From Planctomycetaceae bacterium (GTDB lineage Bacteria; Planctomycetota; Planctomycetia; Pirellulales; Thermoguttaceae): a stretch of DNA of 12,346 bases. This document shows positions 1 through 7,629 of the stretch, in pieces; position 1 is the first letter of the stretch; every line of letters begins with the position of its first letter. The notes under the pieces are model-generated. The model was not told where the DNA came from, searched no databases, and saw nothing but the letters and a program-made list of their open reading frames with translations. The translations under genes were made by a program, and so were the position numbers. The stretch spans positions 1 to 12,346 of the forward strand of contig JAISJZ010000333.1 in NCBI GenBank assembly GCA_031261125.1, in the 5' to 3' direction.

Positions 1-984
1 ATTCGACCGGAGGTGCTGGCACAGCACTGGTCAATGTTTGAACTTACCGGTCAAAACAAAGTATCTTTTTTGCGGTGCTGTTTGACGCTGTGGAACAAGT
101 CCATTTTGGACAACTCGGCATATCACGATGATGCCGCATTTTTCCGAAATGCAGTTAATCCGAATGTTATTGAGCCGGCGGCAACAGACGGAATACGGGA
201 ACCCCGGAATGAGGAACTTCCGTTTCCGTTTCCCTACTTCGTCAGGGGAATCGGAACGGACCTTCCAATGCAGAACCCTGAATCCTCCCCTATTACTATT
301 TCTGTCAAGGACTCCGTTATCCGCGGTGAAGGGGCGGTACTGCAATGTGATGTCCCGCAGGAAATACATTGCGAAGCCGAGAATTCTCTCATTGCGTTAG
401 CGAAACCGTTTGTACAAACGGAAGATTCCAAGCGGACAGAGCCGTTGACTTCGGCAGTACAAATTCGGTTCAACCGGACAACGTTTTACAGCAGAATTGC
501 GTTTGCCCGTCAGATGAAAAGTTCGGCAGAAACGCGGCCGCTCCGCTTGAACGTTGAGGCAAATCAATCCGTTTTTTATCTGAATAATGCCCCGCTGGCG
601 GTATTCTGCTGGACGAATTCGTTGTCCGACATCTATGATGATTTCAAATGGAGCGGACAGAAAAATTATTTTCAGGGTGTTTCGCCGTTGTGGCGTTTCC
701 GTCCGTCGCCGTTGTCGTCCGAAGGCGGTTTGGACTACGAAATGAAGTTATCGGAGTGGCTGAAATTGTTTTATCCGTTGGGAGAAACGGGCAGGAATTT
801 TATTGTCAAGACCGATAAACTTCGCTTTAGTGAGAGTTCCAAACCGGCGAATCAAATTCTTCCGCGGGATATGTTGCCGGAATTTTTATCAGACGCACTG
901 GCAACGGAGGAAGAGAGGAACACGACCGGCATTTCGTTTGAAAATCCCGATTGGATGCCTCGCAGTTGGACGGGCGGTGAATGA
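1..984 (+). CDS. 3' part of a gene for a beta-helix-like protein, function unknown
   Basis: The frame is open from base 1, so the N-terminal part lies upstream of the window. The GTG at 13 is probably an internal valine codon rather than the start. About 327 residues are visible, ending in TGA at 982-984. No catalytic motif is seen. The middle (about bases 280-610) has a rung-like pattern of short beta stretches followed by Asn/Thr turns: 'VKDSVIRGEG', 'AENSLIALAK', 'FNRTTFYSR' and 'EANQSVFYLN'. This is the look of a right-handed parallel beta-helix. From memory, similar tails occur at the C-terminus of large planctomycete proteins, some annotated as Ser/Thr protein kinases; this is recollection, not a search. 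The last 100 residues are tryptophan-rich and acidic. The gene ends 27 bases before mfd on the same strand and may be co-transcribed with it. The coding call is secure, the fold tentative, the function unknown. Confidence 0.7.
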   Translation: MRPEVLAQHWSMFELTGQNKVSFLRCCLTLWNKSILDNSAYHDDAAFFRNAVNPNVIEPAATDGIREPRNEELPFPFPYFVRGIGTDLPMQNPESSPITISVKDSVIRGEGAVLQCDVPQEIHCEAENSLIALAKPFVQTEDSKRTEPLTSAVQIRFNRTTFYSRIAFARQMKSSAETRPLRLNVEANQSVFYLNNAPLAVFCWTNSLSDIYDDFKWSGQKNYFQGVSPLWRFRPSPLSSEGGLDYEMKLSEWLKLFYPLGETGRNFIVKTDKLRFSESSKPANQILPRDMLPEFLSDALATEEERNTTGISFENPDWMPRSWTGGE

Positions 985-1011
985 ATAAAATCGTTGAAAA
1001 GAATCCAATAG

Positions 1012-4000
1012 ATGATTCCGTTTTTTCCTGACCTGTTATTACAGAACGCTGTGTTTGCCGATGCTGTTGCCAAGTTGTGCAGCGGGCAATCCCTATCGGC
1101 AGACGGAGCGGTCGGGAGTTCTTGCGCCCTCTTTGCGGCATCTGCCGCCGCTGCAATTCAAAAACCGGTTCTTGTTGTCGTTCCGAATGCGGAACAAGTT
1201 GAAAAGTTTGCCGAAGATGTTGAATTGTTCGTTAGCGGTATAGAATTCAGCCGACGAGGGCTTGCCCCCGTTAATGTGCTGACGTTTCCAACTCAACGAA
1301 CCGGCGGCAGTGTTACCGGTTCCGGTGAGGACACTGACGTTTTCATTTTAGCAGATGAAAATTTTGGACGGCGGATTAGCGTATTGAAACACTTAAGAGT
1401 AAAGGGCGAAGAGTTAAGAGTGAATTTGGTTGTTTCAACGTTGGACGCAATAAGCCAGTCCGTCCCTTCGCCGCAGTTATTGGACGAGAAGACAAAAACG
1501 TTGAAAATCGGTGAAACAGTGAACATCGAAGAACTGCGCCGATTTCTCGTTGAAAACGGTTATCACAATACGCCTGCCGTTGACCTGCCCGGAGAGTTTG
1601 CCGTCCGGGGTTCCCTTCTCGATTTGTTCGCCCCCGATTGGCACTTGCCCGTTCGGGTCGAATTCTTTGACGATGAAATCGAGTCCCTCCGCCGGTTTGA
1701 TATTGCCACGCAGCGGTCATTGGAAACGCTTGATGAAATTGATTTAACACTGGTAAAACCCGCCGACACCGCATTAGATTTGCAGGGCGGCAGTTCCCTG
1801 CTCGATTATTTGCTGCCGGATTGTCCGGTGATTCTCGTTGAACCGCAGGAGTTAAAAGTTAAGAATGAAAAGTTAAAAGTGTCAAATGATGAAGTTAATT
1901 CTTTATTACTGAAACATCCGACCTTTTCTTTTTCCGCTCTCGCTTACGGTGAAGAGAAAATTCACATTCAACTGCCAGTACAGTCCGCCGAACGGTTCAA
2001 CGGCAGTATCGAAACCGTCTGCCGGGAATTGAATCTGCTGGATAACGGCGAACAAATTTATCTGTTCTGTCCGACTGCCGGTGAAGCGAAACGTTTAACG
2101 GAATTGTTCACCGAAGTTAAACCGTTCAAAGAAAACCGGCTGCATTTGATTGAAGGGCGGTTAACGGCGGGATTTCGTATTAAATTGAAAATTGACAATG
2201 GACAATTCACAATTCACAACACCGAAAGAAACAGCCGAAACGAGGTGAACAACGTTGATAATTATCAATCATTTTATCTCCTTTCCGCTGACGAAATTTT
2301 TTCCCGCGCCGACATCCGCCGACCGAAACAGCGGCAACTCGGTCAAGTCATTGACTCATTTCTCGATTTGCAGCCCGGCGATTTAGTAGTTCACGTTGCT
2401 CACGGCATAGCCCGGTTCCGCGGTATCGAAACACTCACGAAAGGACAGCAGGAAGAGGAGCATCTGCATCTTGAATTTGCTGATTCGCAAGCAATGTATG
2501 TACCGGTGTCCAAAATCGGACTGGTGCAAAAATATGTCGCGGGCAACAAGTACAAACCGAAGTTGGCAAAAATCGGCGGACTGCTTTGGGCGAGACAAAA
2601 GAAGGGAGTGCAGGAAGCGGTCTTCGACCTTGCCGAGGAAATGATTCAGATGCAGGCGCAGCGGGAAGCAATTCCCGGTACGGCATTTCCGGCGGATTCT
2701 GATTGGCAGAAGTTGTTCGATGCGGCATTTCCGTTCAAGGAAACGAACGACCAACTCTTGGCGATTGACGCGGTCAAGCAAGATATGGAAAAGACCCGAC
2801 CGATGGACAGATTGCTGTGCGGCGATGTCGGATTCGGGAAAACCGAAGTAGCCATTCGGGCGGCGTTCAAAGCGGTTGATGCCGGTTGTCAAGTTGCTGT
2901 TTTGGTGCCGACAACGATTTTAGCGGAACAGCACAAGCGGACGTTCACCGAGCGGATGCGGGAGTTTCCCGTAACGGTTGCGGCATTGTCCCGGTTCCAA
3001 ACAACGGCGGAACAAAAGAAAATTATTGAAGATTTATCCGCCGGAAAAGTTGACATTGTCATCGGCACACACCGGATTGTTTCCGCTGATGTAAAGTTCA
3101 AAAATCTCGGCTTGGTTGTGATTGATGAAGAACAGCGGTTCGGTGTTGCCCATAAAGAACGGTTGAAATCACTGCGGACTTCCGTTGACGTATTGACGAT
3201 GACTGCCACGCCGATTCCGCGGACGCTGCATTTTTCGCTGCTGGGAATTCGGGAAATATCAAACCTTACCACACCGCCGGAAGACCGTTTGCCCGTCGAA
3301 ACGCACGTCGTCCGCTACAACGAGGATTTGATATACGATGCCGTAATGCGGGAATTGAAACGCAACGGACAAATCTACTTCGTCCATAACCGTGTCAATG
3401 ATATTCAGCATTTTGCTGAACGGATTCAACGGATTGTTCCGGCCTGCCGGATCGGTATCGGACACGCCCAGATGAGCGATGATGATTTGGAACGGGTAAT
3501 GAAAGGATTCATTGAACACCAATTCGATATGCTCATCAGTACAACGATAATTGAAAGCGGTTTGGATATTCCGAATGCCAACACGATTTTTATAGACGAG
3601 GCGGGACATTACGGTTTGGCGGATTTGCATCAACTCCGCGGACGGGTCGGGCGGTACATTCATCAGGCGTACTGTTATCTGGTTTTGCAGCGGAATCAGG
3701 AGTTGACATCAACGGCGGCGAAGCGGTTAAGGGCGTTGGAGGAATATTCGCACTTGGGCAGCGGGTTCCACTTGGCAATGCGGGACTTAGAAATCCGCGG
3801 GGCGGGCAACATTCTCGGAACGCAGCAGAGCGGACATATTGCCGTCGTCGGTTATGAAATGTACTGTCAATTTCTCGAAGCGGCGGTACGGATGCTCAAG
3901 CAGTTGCCGCCGAAGACAGTAATTGACGTTGAATTGGATTTACCCGGTACGGCACTCATTCCGATAAGTTATATTGCCGACCAGCGAATCAAGGTTGACC

Positions 4001-4386
4001 TATACCGGCGGCTGACGCGGGTTTCGACTTTGGACGAATGGAAGGACATCAGCGCGGAAATTGAAGACCGATTCGGAACGCCTCCGCCGGAAGTGTATCG
4101 GCTGATTCAGCACGGCAAAATTCGGGTTCTGGCGCACCGTTATCGAATTCGTTCAGTGAATTTAGCGGACGGCATCGGCAATGACTCGGGCTATATCGTT
4201 TTTCAGTACGTTTCACCGAAATTGATGGAACAGTTGCAAACGAAGTTACGGGAAGAGAGCCGGCAACCGTTAGAAATCCGCACTACGGCGGACCGCAAAG
4301 CGTATATTCCGATGCCGAACGGTTTGACACGAAACTCGGACTCGGCACGGATTTTAAGTTTGGTCATTGATATTCTGGACGGATAA
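1012..4386 (+). CDS. mfd: Transcription-repair coupling factor Mfd
   Basis: Mfd is a cytoplasmic ATP-dependent DNA translocase. It removes RNA polymerase stalled at lesions and recruits UvrA for nucleotide excision repair. The 1124 residues are close to the usual length (about 1150). Residues 1-390 form the UvrB-like, UvrA-binding module with the 'GEFAVRG' block. A CarD-like RNA polymerase interaction domain follows at about 450-520 ('PGDLVVHVAHGIARF'). The RecG-like translocase has Walker A GDVGFGKTE at 604-612, the DEEQ box with D705, E706, E707 and Q708, and TATPIPRTL from 731. The TRG region lies around 924-932 (RDLEIRGAG), and the C-terminal regulatory domain from about 985. The ATG at 1012 has no strong Shine-Dalgarno, but it gives the expected N-terminus. 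Three short in-frame heptamer arrays sit in the N-terminal module at residues 128-139, 281-294 and 391-402; the last is in a segment about 25 residues longer than I expect for the family. All motor motifs appear intact. Confidence 0.97.
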   Translation: MIPFFPDLLLQNAVFADAVAKLCSGQSLSADGAVGSSCALFAASAAAAIQKPVLVVVPNAEQVEKFAEDVELFVSGIEFSRRGLAPVNVLTFPTQRTGGSVTGSGEDTDVFILADENFGRRISVLKHLRVKGEELRVNLVVSTLDAISQSVPSPQLLDEKTKTLKIGETVNIEELRRFLVENGYHNTPAVDLPGEFAVRGSLLDLFAPDWHLPVRVEFFDDEIESLRRFDIATQRSLETLDEIDLTLVKPADTALDLQGGSSLLDYLLPDCPVILVEPQELKVKNEKLKVSNDEVNSLLLKHPTFSFSALAYGEEKIHIQLPVQSAERFNGSIETVCRELNLLDNGEQIYLFCPTAGEAKRLTELFTEVKPFKENRLHLIEGRLTAGFRIKLKIDNGQFTIHNTERNSRNEVNNVDNYQSFYLLSADEIFSRADIRRPKQRQLGQVIDSFLDLQPGDLVVHVAHGIARFRGIETLTKGQQEEEHLHLEFADSQAMYVPVSKIGLVQKYVAGNKYKPKLAKIGGLLWARQKKGVQEAVFDLAEEMIQMQAQREAIPGTAFPADSDWQKLFDAAFPFKETNDQLLAIDAVKQDMEKTRPMDRLLCGDVGFGKTEVAIRAAFKAVDAGCQVAVLVPTTILAEQHKRTFTERMREFPVTVAALSRFQTTAEQKKIIEDLSAGKVDIVIGTHRIVSADVKFKNLGLVVIDEEQRFGVAHKERLKSLRTSVDVLTMTATPIPRTLHFSLLGIREISNLTTPPEDRLPVETHVVRYNEDLIYDAVMRELKRNGQIYFVHNRVNDIQHFAERIQRIVPACRIGIGHAQMSDDDLERVMKGFIEHQFDMLISTTIIESGLDIPNANTIFIDEAGHYGLADLHQLRGRVGRYIHQAYCYLVLQRNQELTSTAAKRLRALEEYSHLGSGFHLAMRDLEIRGAGNILGTQQSGHIAVVGYEMYCQFLEAAVRMLKQLPPKTVIDVELDLPGTALIPISYIADQRIKVDLYRRLTRVSTLDEWKDISAEIEDRFGTPPPEVYRLIQHGKIRVLAHRYRIRSVNLADGIGNDSGYIVFQYVSPKLMEQLQTKLREESRQPLEIRTTADRKAYIPMPNGLTRNSDSARILSLVIDILDG
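1393..1427 (+). repeat. Degenerate heptamer array inside mfd (unit TTAAGAG)
   Basis: Five consecutive 7-base units can be laid out here. Units 1 and 4 are identical (TTAAGAG at 1393-1399 and 1414-1420), unit 3 is CGAAGAG, and units 2 and 5 are weaker. Three heptamers make 21 bases, or seven codons, so the protein shows a seven-residue echo: LRVKGEE followed by LRVN (residues 128-138). It lies between a helix ('RRISVLKH') and a strand ('LVVSTLDAI') of the UvrB-like module, in a loop that seems only slightly longer than in E. coli Mfd. Confidence 0.55.
1852..1893 (+). repeat. Degenerate heptamer array inside mfd (unit TTAAAAG)
   Basis: Six 7-base units run in phase. TTAAAAG occurs at 1852-1858 and exactly again at 1873-1879, with TTAAGAA and TGAAAAG between them, then two more diverged units. 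The translation is a lysine- and asparagine-rich stretch with a seven-residue period (LKVKNEK, LKVSN; residues 281-292). It lies in a variable linker of the UvrB-like module. The period and the unit type match the array at 1393. Confidence 0.65.
2183..2217 (+). repeat. Heptamer array inside mfd (unit AATTGAC / AATTCAC)
   Basis: Five uninterrupted 7-base units occur here: AATTGAA, AATTGAC, AATGGAC, AATTCAC and AATTCAC, each differing from its neighbour by at most two bases. This is the clearest array in the window and encodes 'KLKIDNGQFTIHN' (residues 391-403). It resembles AATTGAC-type short tandem repeats reported from cyanobacteria and other bacteria. It sits where the UvrB-like module joins the linker to the RNA polymerase interaction domain. 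Confidence 0.75.
2255..2268. repeat. Perfect 14-base palindrome downstream of the third mfd array
   Basis: TTGATAATTATCAA is self-complementary over all 14 bases. It lies 37 bases after the heptamer array, within the same poorly conserved, asparagine-rich segment of Mfd (residues 415-420). It could be an edge of whatever introduced the extra segment, a chance AT-rich palindrome, or a protein-binding site. The sequence alone does not decide. Confidence 0.5.
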
Positions 4387-4555
4387 GCGAATTCAATTCT
4401 GATATAATCCCTACAATCGGCGGAGAAAACGCTGAATTCCGTTCTTTTTACCGGTTTTTATTCGGAAAACGCCGTAAAAAATTCGACAATAGGAAAGAAG
4501 ATATATTTTTCCTTCCCGCGTACATTTTACTGCTAAACCCATTGGAGGTTGTTCT

Positions 4556-5437
4556 ATGCGTTTAACAAGTTTCGGCATCGTTCTCGTCTTGGCGGCGGGA
4601 TTTTTCACAGCACGGACGCACGCTCAAATTCCTGAACGGGTTCTCTTTCAGCCGGGAAGTTATGCCTATGGTTCCTACGGCAAGACCGAAGCGGCACCGG
4701 CGGCAGCCGTTGCGGAAGATGCCCCGAAAACCGAATGGGAAGAAAAATTCGGCGGCGAAGAAATAACCGATGTTGCCGGTGAGGCATCAACGGCTGAACA
4801 TAAGCCGGTACCGTATCTGGCGTACCACCGCAGTCCTTGGACGGGACGGACTCACGTCATCCCTTACGAACCCGGCTATGCCAATAGTCCCGATGAATTT
4901 CCAAAACAGCAATCGGCGTTAAACCGTTGGCTTGACCAACTGCCTTGCCGGACGCAGGACCGACCGCAAGTGAAGTATGCAGGTTATTACGACCCCGACC
5001 CGGTGATTGTTGCCGACAAGCCGAGCCGGTGCCAGTTAATTCTCGGCTATCCTAATGCGGGCTGGACGACCTGCTGCGGCAATCAGTGGGGAACCAGAAT
5101 GGCGCAATGCCCCGGTATAGAACTGGTTCCGCTGGGACCGTATGCCGAAATCGGCGTAAAAGACCAGCCGTGTGTTGAACCGTTGCCCGGTCCGTTCGGC
5201 GGCATTTTTAACGGGGTACGTCCGTTTGATTACGGTTATGGTGCTGCACCGGTGCGGCAAGGATTTACCGGTTTTCTGCCGAACCGGGAAGCGGCAAGTG
5301 CGGTACCGTGTCCGTGTGAGGAGAATCCCGGACTTGCGGTCGCCGGTGCGCCGAGAGTTGCTCCGAGACCGGCACCATATCACGGTGTTATTTGCCCGGA
5401 GAAAAAGGTTAATTCTGCGGGTTGTGATGTTGAATAA
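4556..5437 (+). CDS. Secreted cysteine-rich protein, function unknown
   Basis: The start is well supported: GGAGG lies 7 bases before the ATG. The 293-residue product begins with a classic signal peptide: a short basic start, a hydrophobic core at about residues 6-18, and a likely signal peptidase I site after 'THA' (residue 23). The mature protein has an Ala/Glu-rich, low-complexity N-terminal part (about 35-80). The rest is rich in Pro, Gly and Tyr and holds ten cysteines, including a CC pair ('TTCCGNQWG') and a CPC motif ('VPCPCEEN'). An even cysteine number fits disulfide bonding outside the cytoplasm, or metal binding by the CC and CPC motifs; both are inference. No known enzyme motif or membrane anchor is seen, nor a lipobox at the cleavage region. 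It lies 169 bases after mfd, so it probably has its own promoter, and 52 bases before the TIM-barrel gene. Confidence 0.85.
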   Translation: MRLTSFGIVLVLAAGFFTARTHAQIPERVLFQPGSYAYGSYGKTEAAPAAAVAEDAPKTEWEEKFGGEEITDVAGEASTAEHKPVPYLAYHRSPWTGRTHVIPYEPGYANSPDEFPKQQSALNRWLDQLPCRTQDRPQVKYAGYYDPDPVIVADKPSRCQLILGYPNAGWTTCCGNQWGTRMAQCPGIELVPLGPYAEIGVKDQPCVEPLPGPFGGIFNGVRPFDYGYGAAPVRQGFTGFLPNREAASAVPCPCEENPGLAVAGAPRVAPRPAPYHGVICPEKKVNSAGCDVE

Positions 5438-5489
5438 CAGGTCTAATCAAAAGATTTGAAGCCGTTAACTCATCCCGGAAAACAAGCCG

Positions 5490-6455
5490 ATGAAACGCCG
5501 TCAATTTTTTTTACAAACGGCTGCCGTTGTCAGTGCAGGACAAGTCCTTGCCGTTGACGCTTCCTGCGTTCACGCTGCCGGGGATGAAGCCACTCCTGTT
5601 TCCGGCGCAAGAACAAGTTATCCGATTGCCGTTTCAACCTACTCTTTCTGGCACTTTGACAGCGAAAAGCCGGTGCCGGTTGAATACTGCATCGACCAAG
5701 CCGCGAAAATGGGGTTTGATGCTGTGGAAATCTTGGAACAGCAGATGGGGGAGTCGGCAAAAAGCAAACGTTATCTCGCCGTGTTAAAACGGCAGGCGTT
5801 TGAAAACGGTTTGCCGCTGTGCGGTATGTCAACGCATCAGCATTTCGTCAGTCCTGACAAATTATCCCGGCAGGCAAACGAGGACATCACGAAACGAAGC
5901 ATCGAACTGGCGGCAACGCTTGGAATTCCGACCATCCGCGTTAATACCGGACGTTGGAGGACAACGAATACTTTTGATGAACTGATGCAGAACAAAGGCA
6001 TCGAACCGCCGCTTGCCGGTTATACCGATGCTGATGCGTTTCCGTGGGTTATTGAATCGTTACAGAACATCGTTCCGTTTGCCGCTGAACACGGTGTCGT
6101 CCTTGGACTGGAAAATCATTGGGGACTTGCCCGAACACCGGAAGGGCTGCTGAAAATTGTTGATGCGGTCAATTCCCCTTGGCTGCGGATTACGGCAGAC
6201 ACAGGTAATTTCCTCGAAAACACATACGGCAGTTTCGAGAAAATTCTGCCAAAGGCGGTCTTCGTACAAGCCAAAACGTATTTCGGAGGCGGTGTTTGGT
6301 ACTCTCTCGACTTGGATTACCGTAAAATTGCGGCATTGCTCCGCAAACACCATTACAAAGGATTTGTGTCGCTGGAATTCGAGGGAAAAGAATCGCCCGC
6401 AACTGCTGTTCCCAAAAGTTTAGCCGTCTTGCGTCAAGCGTTAACGTTGCAGTAA
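5490..6455 (+). CDS. Tat-exported sugar phosphate isomerase/epimerase-like TIM barrel
   Basis: The product belongs to the xylose isomerase-like / AP endonuclease 2 TIM-barrel superfamily (321 residues), which includes sugar isomerases and inosose dehydratases. The N-terminus 'MKRRQFFLQTAAVVSAG' carries a twin-arginine motif and a hydrophobic stretch, so export of the folded protein by Tat is likely. Candidate metal ligands are E208 in 'GLENHWG', D237 in 'ITADTGNF' and E296 in 'SLEFEGKE'. At the position where relatives such as IolE often have a metal-binding His, this protein has Q260 ('VFVQAKTYFGGG'). I recall that block as typical of planctomycete homologues, so it is probably a subfamily trait rather than damage. 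The substrate cannot be read from sequence. The gene may be co-transcribed with the secreted protein gene 52 bases upstream. Its stop lies 7 bases from the end of the convergent carA, with no clear terminator between them. Confidence 0.88.
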   Translation: MKRRQFFLQTAAVVSAGQVLAVDASCVHAAGDEATPVSGARTSYPIAVSTYSFWHFDSEKPVPVEYCIDQAAKMGFDAVEILEQQMGESAKSKRYLAVLKRQAFENGLPLCGMSTHQHFVSPDKLSRQANEDITKRSIELAATLGIPTIRVNTGRWRTTNTFDELMQNKGIEPPLAGYTDADAFPWVIESLQNIVPFAAEHGVVLGLENHWGLARTPEGLLKIVDAVNSPWLRITADTGNFLENTYGSFEKILPKAVFVQAKTYFGGGVWYSLDLDYRKIAALLRKHHYKGFVSLEFEGKESPATAVPKSLAVLRQALTLQ

Positions 6456-6462
6456 GTACCTG

Positions 6463-7578
6463 CTAATCGTACATAAATTGTTTGAATAAATACGTTGCAT
6501 CGTGCGGACCCGCCGCCGCTTCGGGGTGATACTGTACCGAAAAAATCGGCAATGTTTTGTGCCGTATTCCTTCGACAGAACCGTCGTTCAGGTTCTTGTG
6601 CGTTACTTCGACATCGTCCGGCAGCGTATCTGCGTCAACACTGAAACTGTGATTTTGCGACGTTATTTCGACCTGTCCCGTCTTCAAATTCAGTACCGGC
6701 TGGTTCGCTCCGCGGTGTCCGAACTTCATCTTGTAAGTATTTGCTCCGAACGCCCGTCCTAACAGTTGATTACCCAAACAGATTCCGAAAATCGGAACTT
6801 TACCGAACAACTTTTTGATTTCGCTGACCACGCCGGTCAACCTTGCCGGGTCGCCGGGTCCGTTCGACAGAAATACGCCGTCCGGTTTCTGCTCTAAAAC
6901 ATATTTTGCCGTTGTATTCCACGGAACAACGGTAATTTCCGCCCCCATCGAAACAAACCAGCGGAGAATGTTCTGTTTCACGCCGAAGTCATAAACGATG
7001 ATTTTCTTGTGAACGGGCTGTAATCCGCGGTCTTTGAGCCATTCCGCCCCCCAAGCGCACGGTTCTGTCCAATCGTAGGGTTTCGGCGTTGAGAGTTTGG
7101 CAATGAAGTCAATCTCTTCTAATTTCGGCGAATTCTTCGCCTTCCCGATAAGTTCTTTGCTGTCCCAATCACCGGCGGCAATCACGCCGCGGAGAAGTCC
7201 GACCGTCCGCAAGTGCTGCGTTAGTGTTCGGGTATCAATTTCAGATAAAGCGGCAATTTCATTCCGTTCGAGAAAACTTCCGAGCGACTCCGTTGCCCGC
7301 CAGTTGGATGCCCGTTCGGAGTATTCCCGCACCAGAAAACCCTGCACTTTCGGCGACGCAGATTCGTGGTCCTCATCATTGAAACCGGTGTTGCCGATTT
7401 GCGGGGCGGTCATCGTTACGATTTGACCGGCATAAGAATTATCGGTCAGTATCTCTTGATAACCGGTCATTGATGTGTTAAAAACTACCTCACCGGCAGA
7501 AATTCCGTCATAACCGACGGAAATACCGGGAAACACCCGACCGTCTTCCAATGCGAGCAAACCGGAAATTCGGGACAT
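6463..7578 (-). CDS. carA: Carbamoyl-phosphate synthase small subunit (glutaminase)
   Basis: CarA hydrolyses glutamine and passes ammonia to CarB, which makes carbamoyl phosphate for arginine and pyrimidine synthesis. Its N-terminal CarA-specific domain opens with 'LLALEDGRVFPG' and contains 'TSMTGYQEILTDNSYAGQIV'. The class I amidotransferase domain has the nucleophile C267 in 'GICLGNQLLG' and H351/E353 in 'QYHPEAAAGPHD', almost the same spacing as E. coli C269/H353/E355. I chose the ATG at 7578 (371 residues, 'MSRISGLLALEDG'). The in-frame TTG at 7596 would add six residues not typical of the family, and neither start has a good Shine-Dalgarno. carB is not in the window, so the large subunit must be encoded elsewhere. 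A strong promoter lies upstream at 7623-7651. The gene is divergent from the guanylyltransferase gene. Confidence 0.96.
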   Translation of the reverse strand: MSRISGLLALEDGRVFPGISVGYDGISAGEVVFNTSMTGYQEILTDNSYAGQIVTMTAPQIGNTGFNDEDHESASPKVQGFLVREYSERASNWRATESLGSFLERNEIAALSEIDTRTLTQHLRTVGLLRGVIAAGDWDSKELIGKAKNSPKLEEIDFIAKLSTPKPYDWTEPCAWGAEWLKDRGLQPVHKKIIVYDFGVKQNILRWFVSMGAEITVVPWNTTAKYVLEQKPDGVFLSNGPGDPARLTGVVSEIKKLFGKVPIFGICLGNQLLGRAFGANTYKMKFGHRGANQPVLNLKTGQVEITSQNHSFSVDADTLPDDVEVTHKNLNDGSVEGIRHKTLPIFSVQYHPEAAAGPHDATYLFKQFMYD

Positions 7579-7590
7579 AAAACTGACGGA

Positions 7591-7629
7591 ATACAATGAA
7601 AAACACCAACGAGATATCCGTCATTGTAT
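7591..7629. promoter_or_regulatory. Inverted repeat spanning the carA -10 box and leader
   Basis: ATACAATGA at 7591-7599 is the exact reverse complement of TCATTGTAT at 7621-7629, with 21 bases between. The right arm contains the carA -10 box and the left arm lies in the transcribed leader. A second, shorter pair, GACGGA (7585-7590) and TCCGTC (7617-7622), flanks or overlaps it. The arms are spaced about three helical turns apart (30 bases centre to centre), which could suit an operator. No known regulator motif is recognised, and only about 20 bases of the pair would be in the RNA. Confidence 0.4.

Noticed and set aside
4403..4408. Perfect TATAAT -10 box in the gap before the secreted protein gene
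   Set aside because: No reasonable -35 box lies 16-18 bases upstream (4380-4385 reads CGGATA), and it would give a leader of about 140 bases. Left out as a promoter, although the gap must hold one or mfd reads through.
4387..4555. Terminator or structured RNA in the 169-base gap after mfd
   Set aside because: Short complementary pieces exist (CGGCG with CGCCG, TTCCG with CGGAA), but they are only 5 base pairs each with long loops and no T run in the right place.
5442..5459. Small hairpin TCTAATC-AAAA-GATTTGA after the secreted protein gene
   Set aside because: The stem has a mismatch, is very AT-rich and is not followed by T residues; too weak to call a terminator.
7579..7596. TTG start for carA, six residues upstream of the ATG
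   Set aside because: The added residues (MYSVSF) are not typical of the family, and the ATG at 7578 gives active-site numbering close to E. coli CarA.
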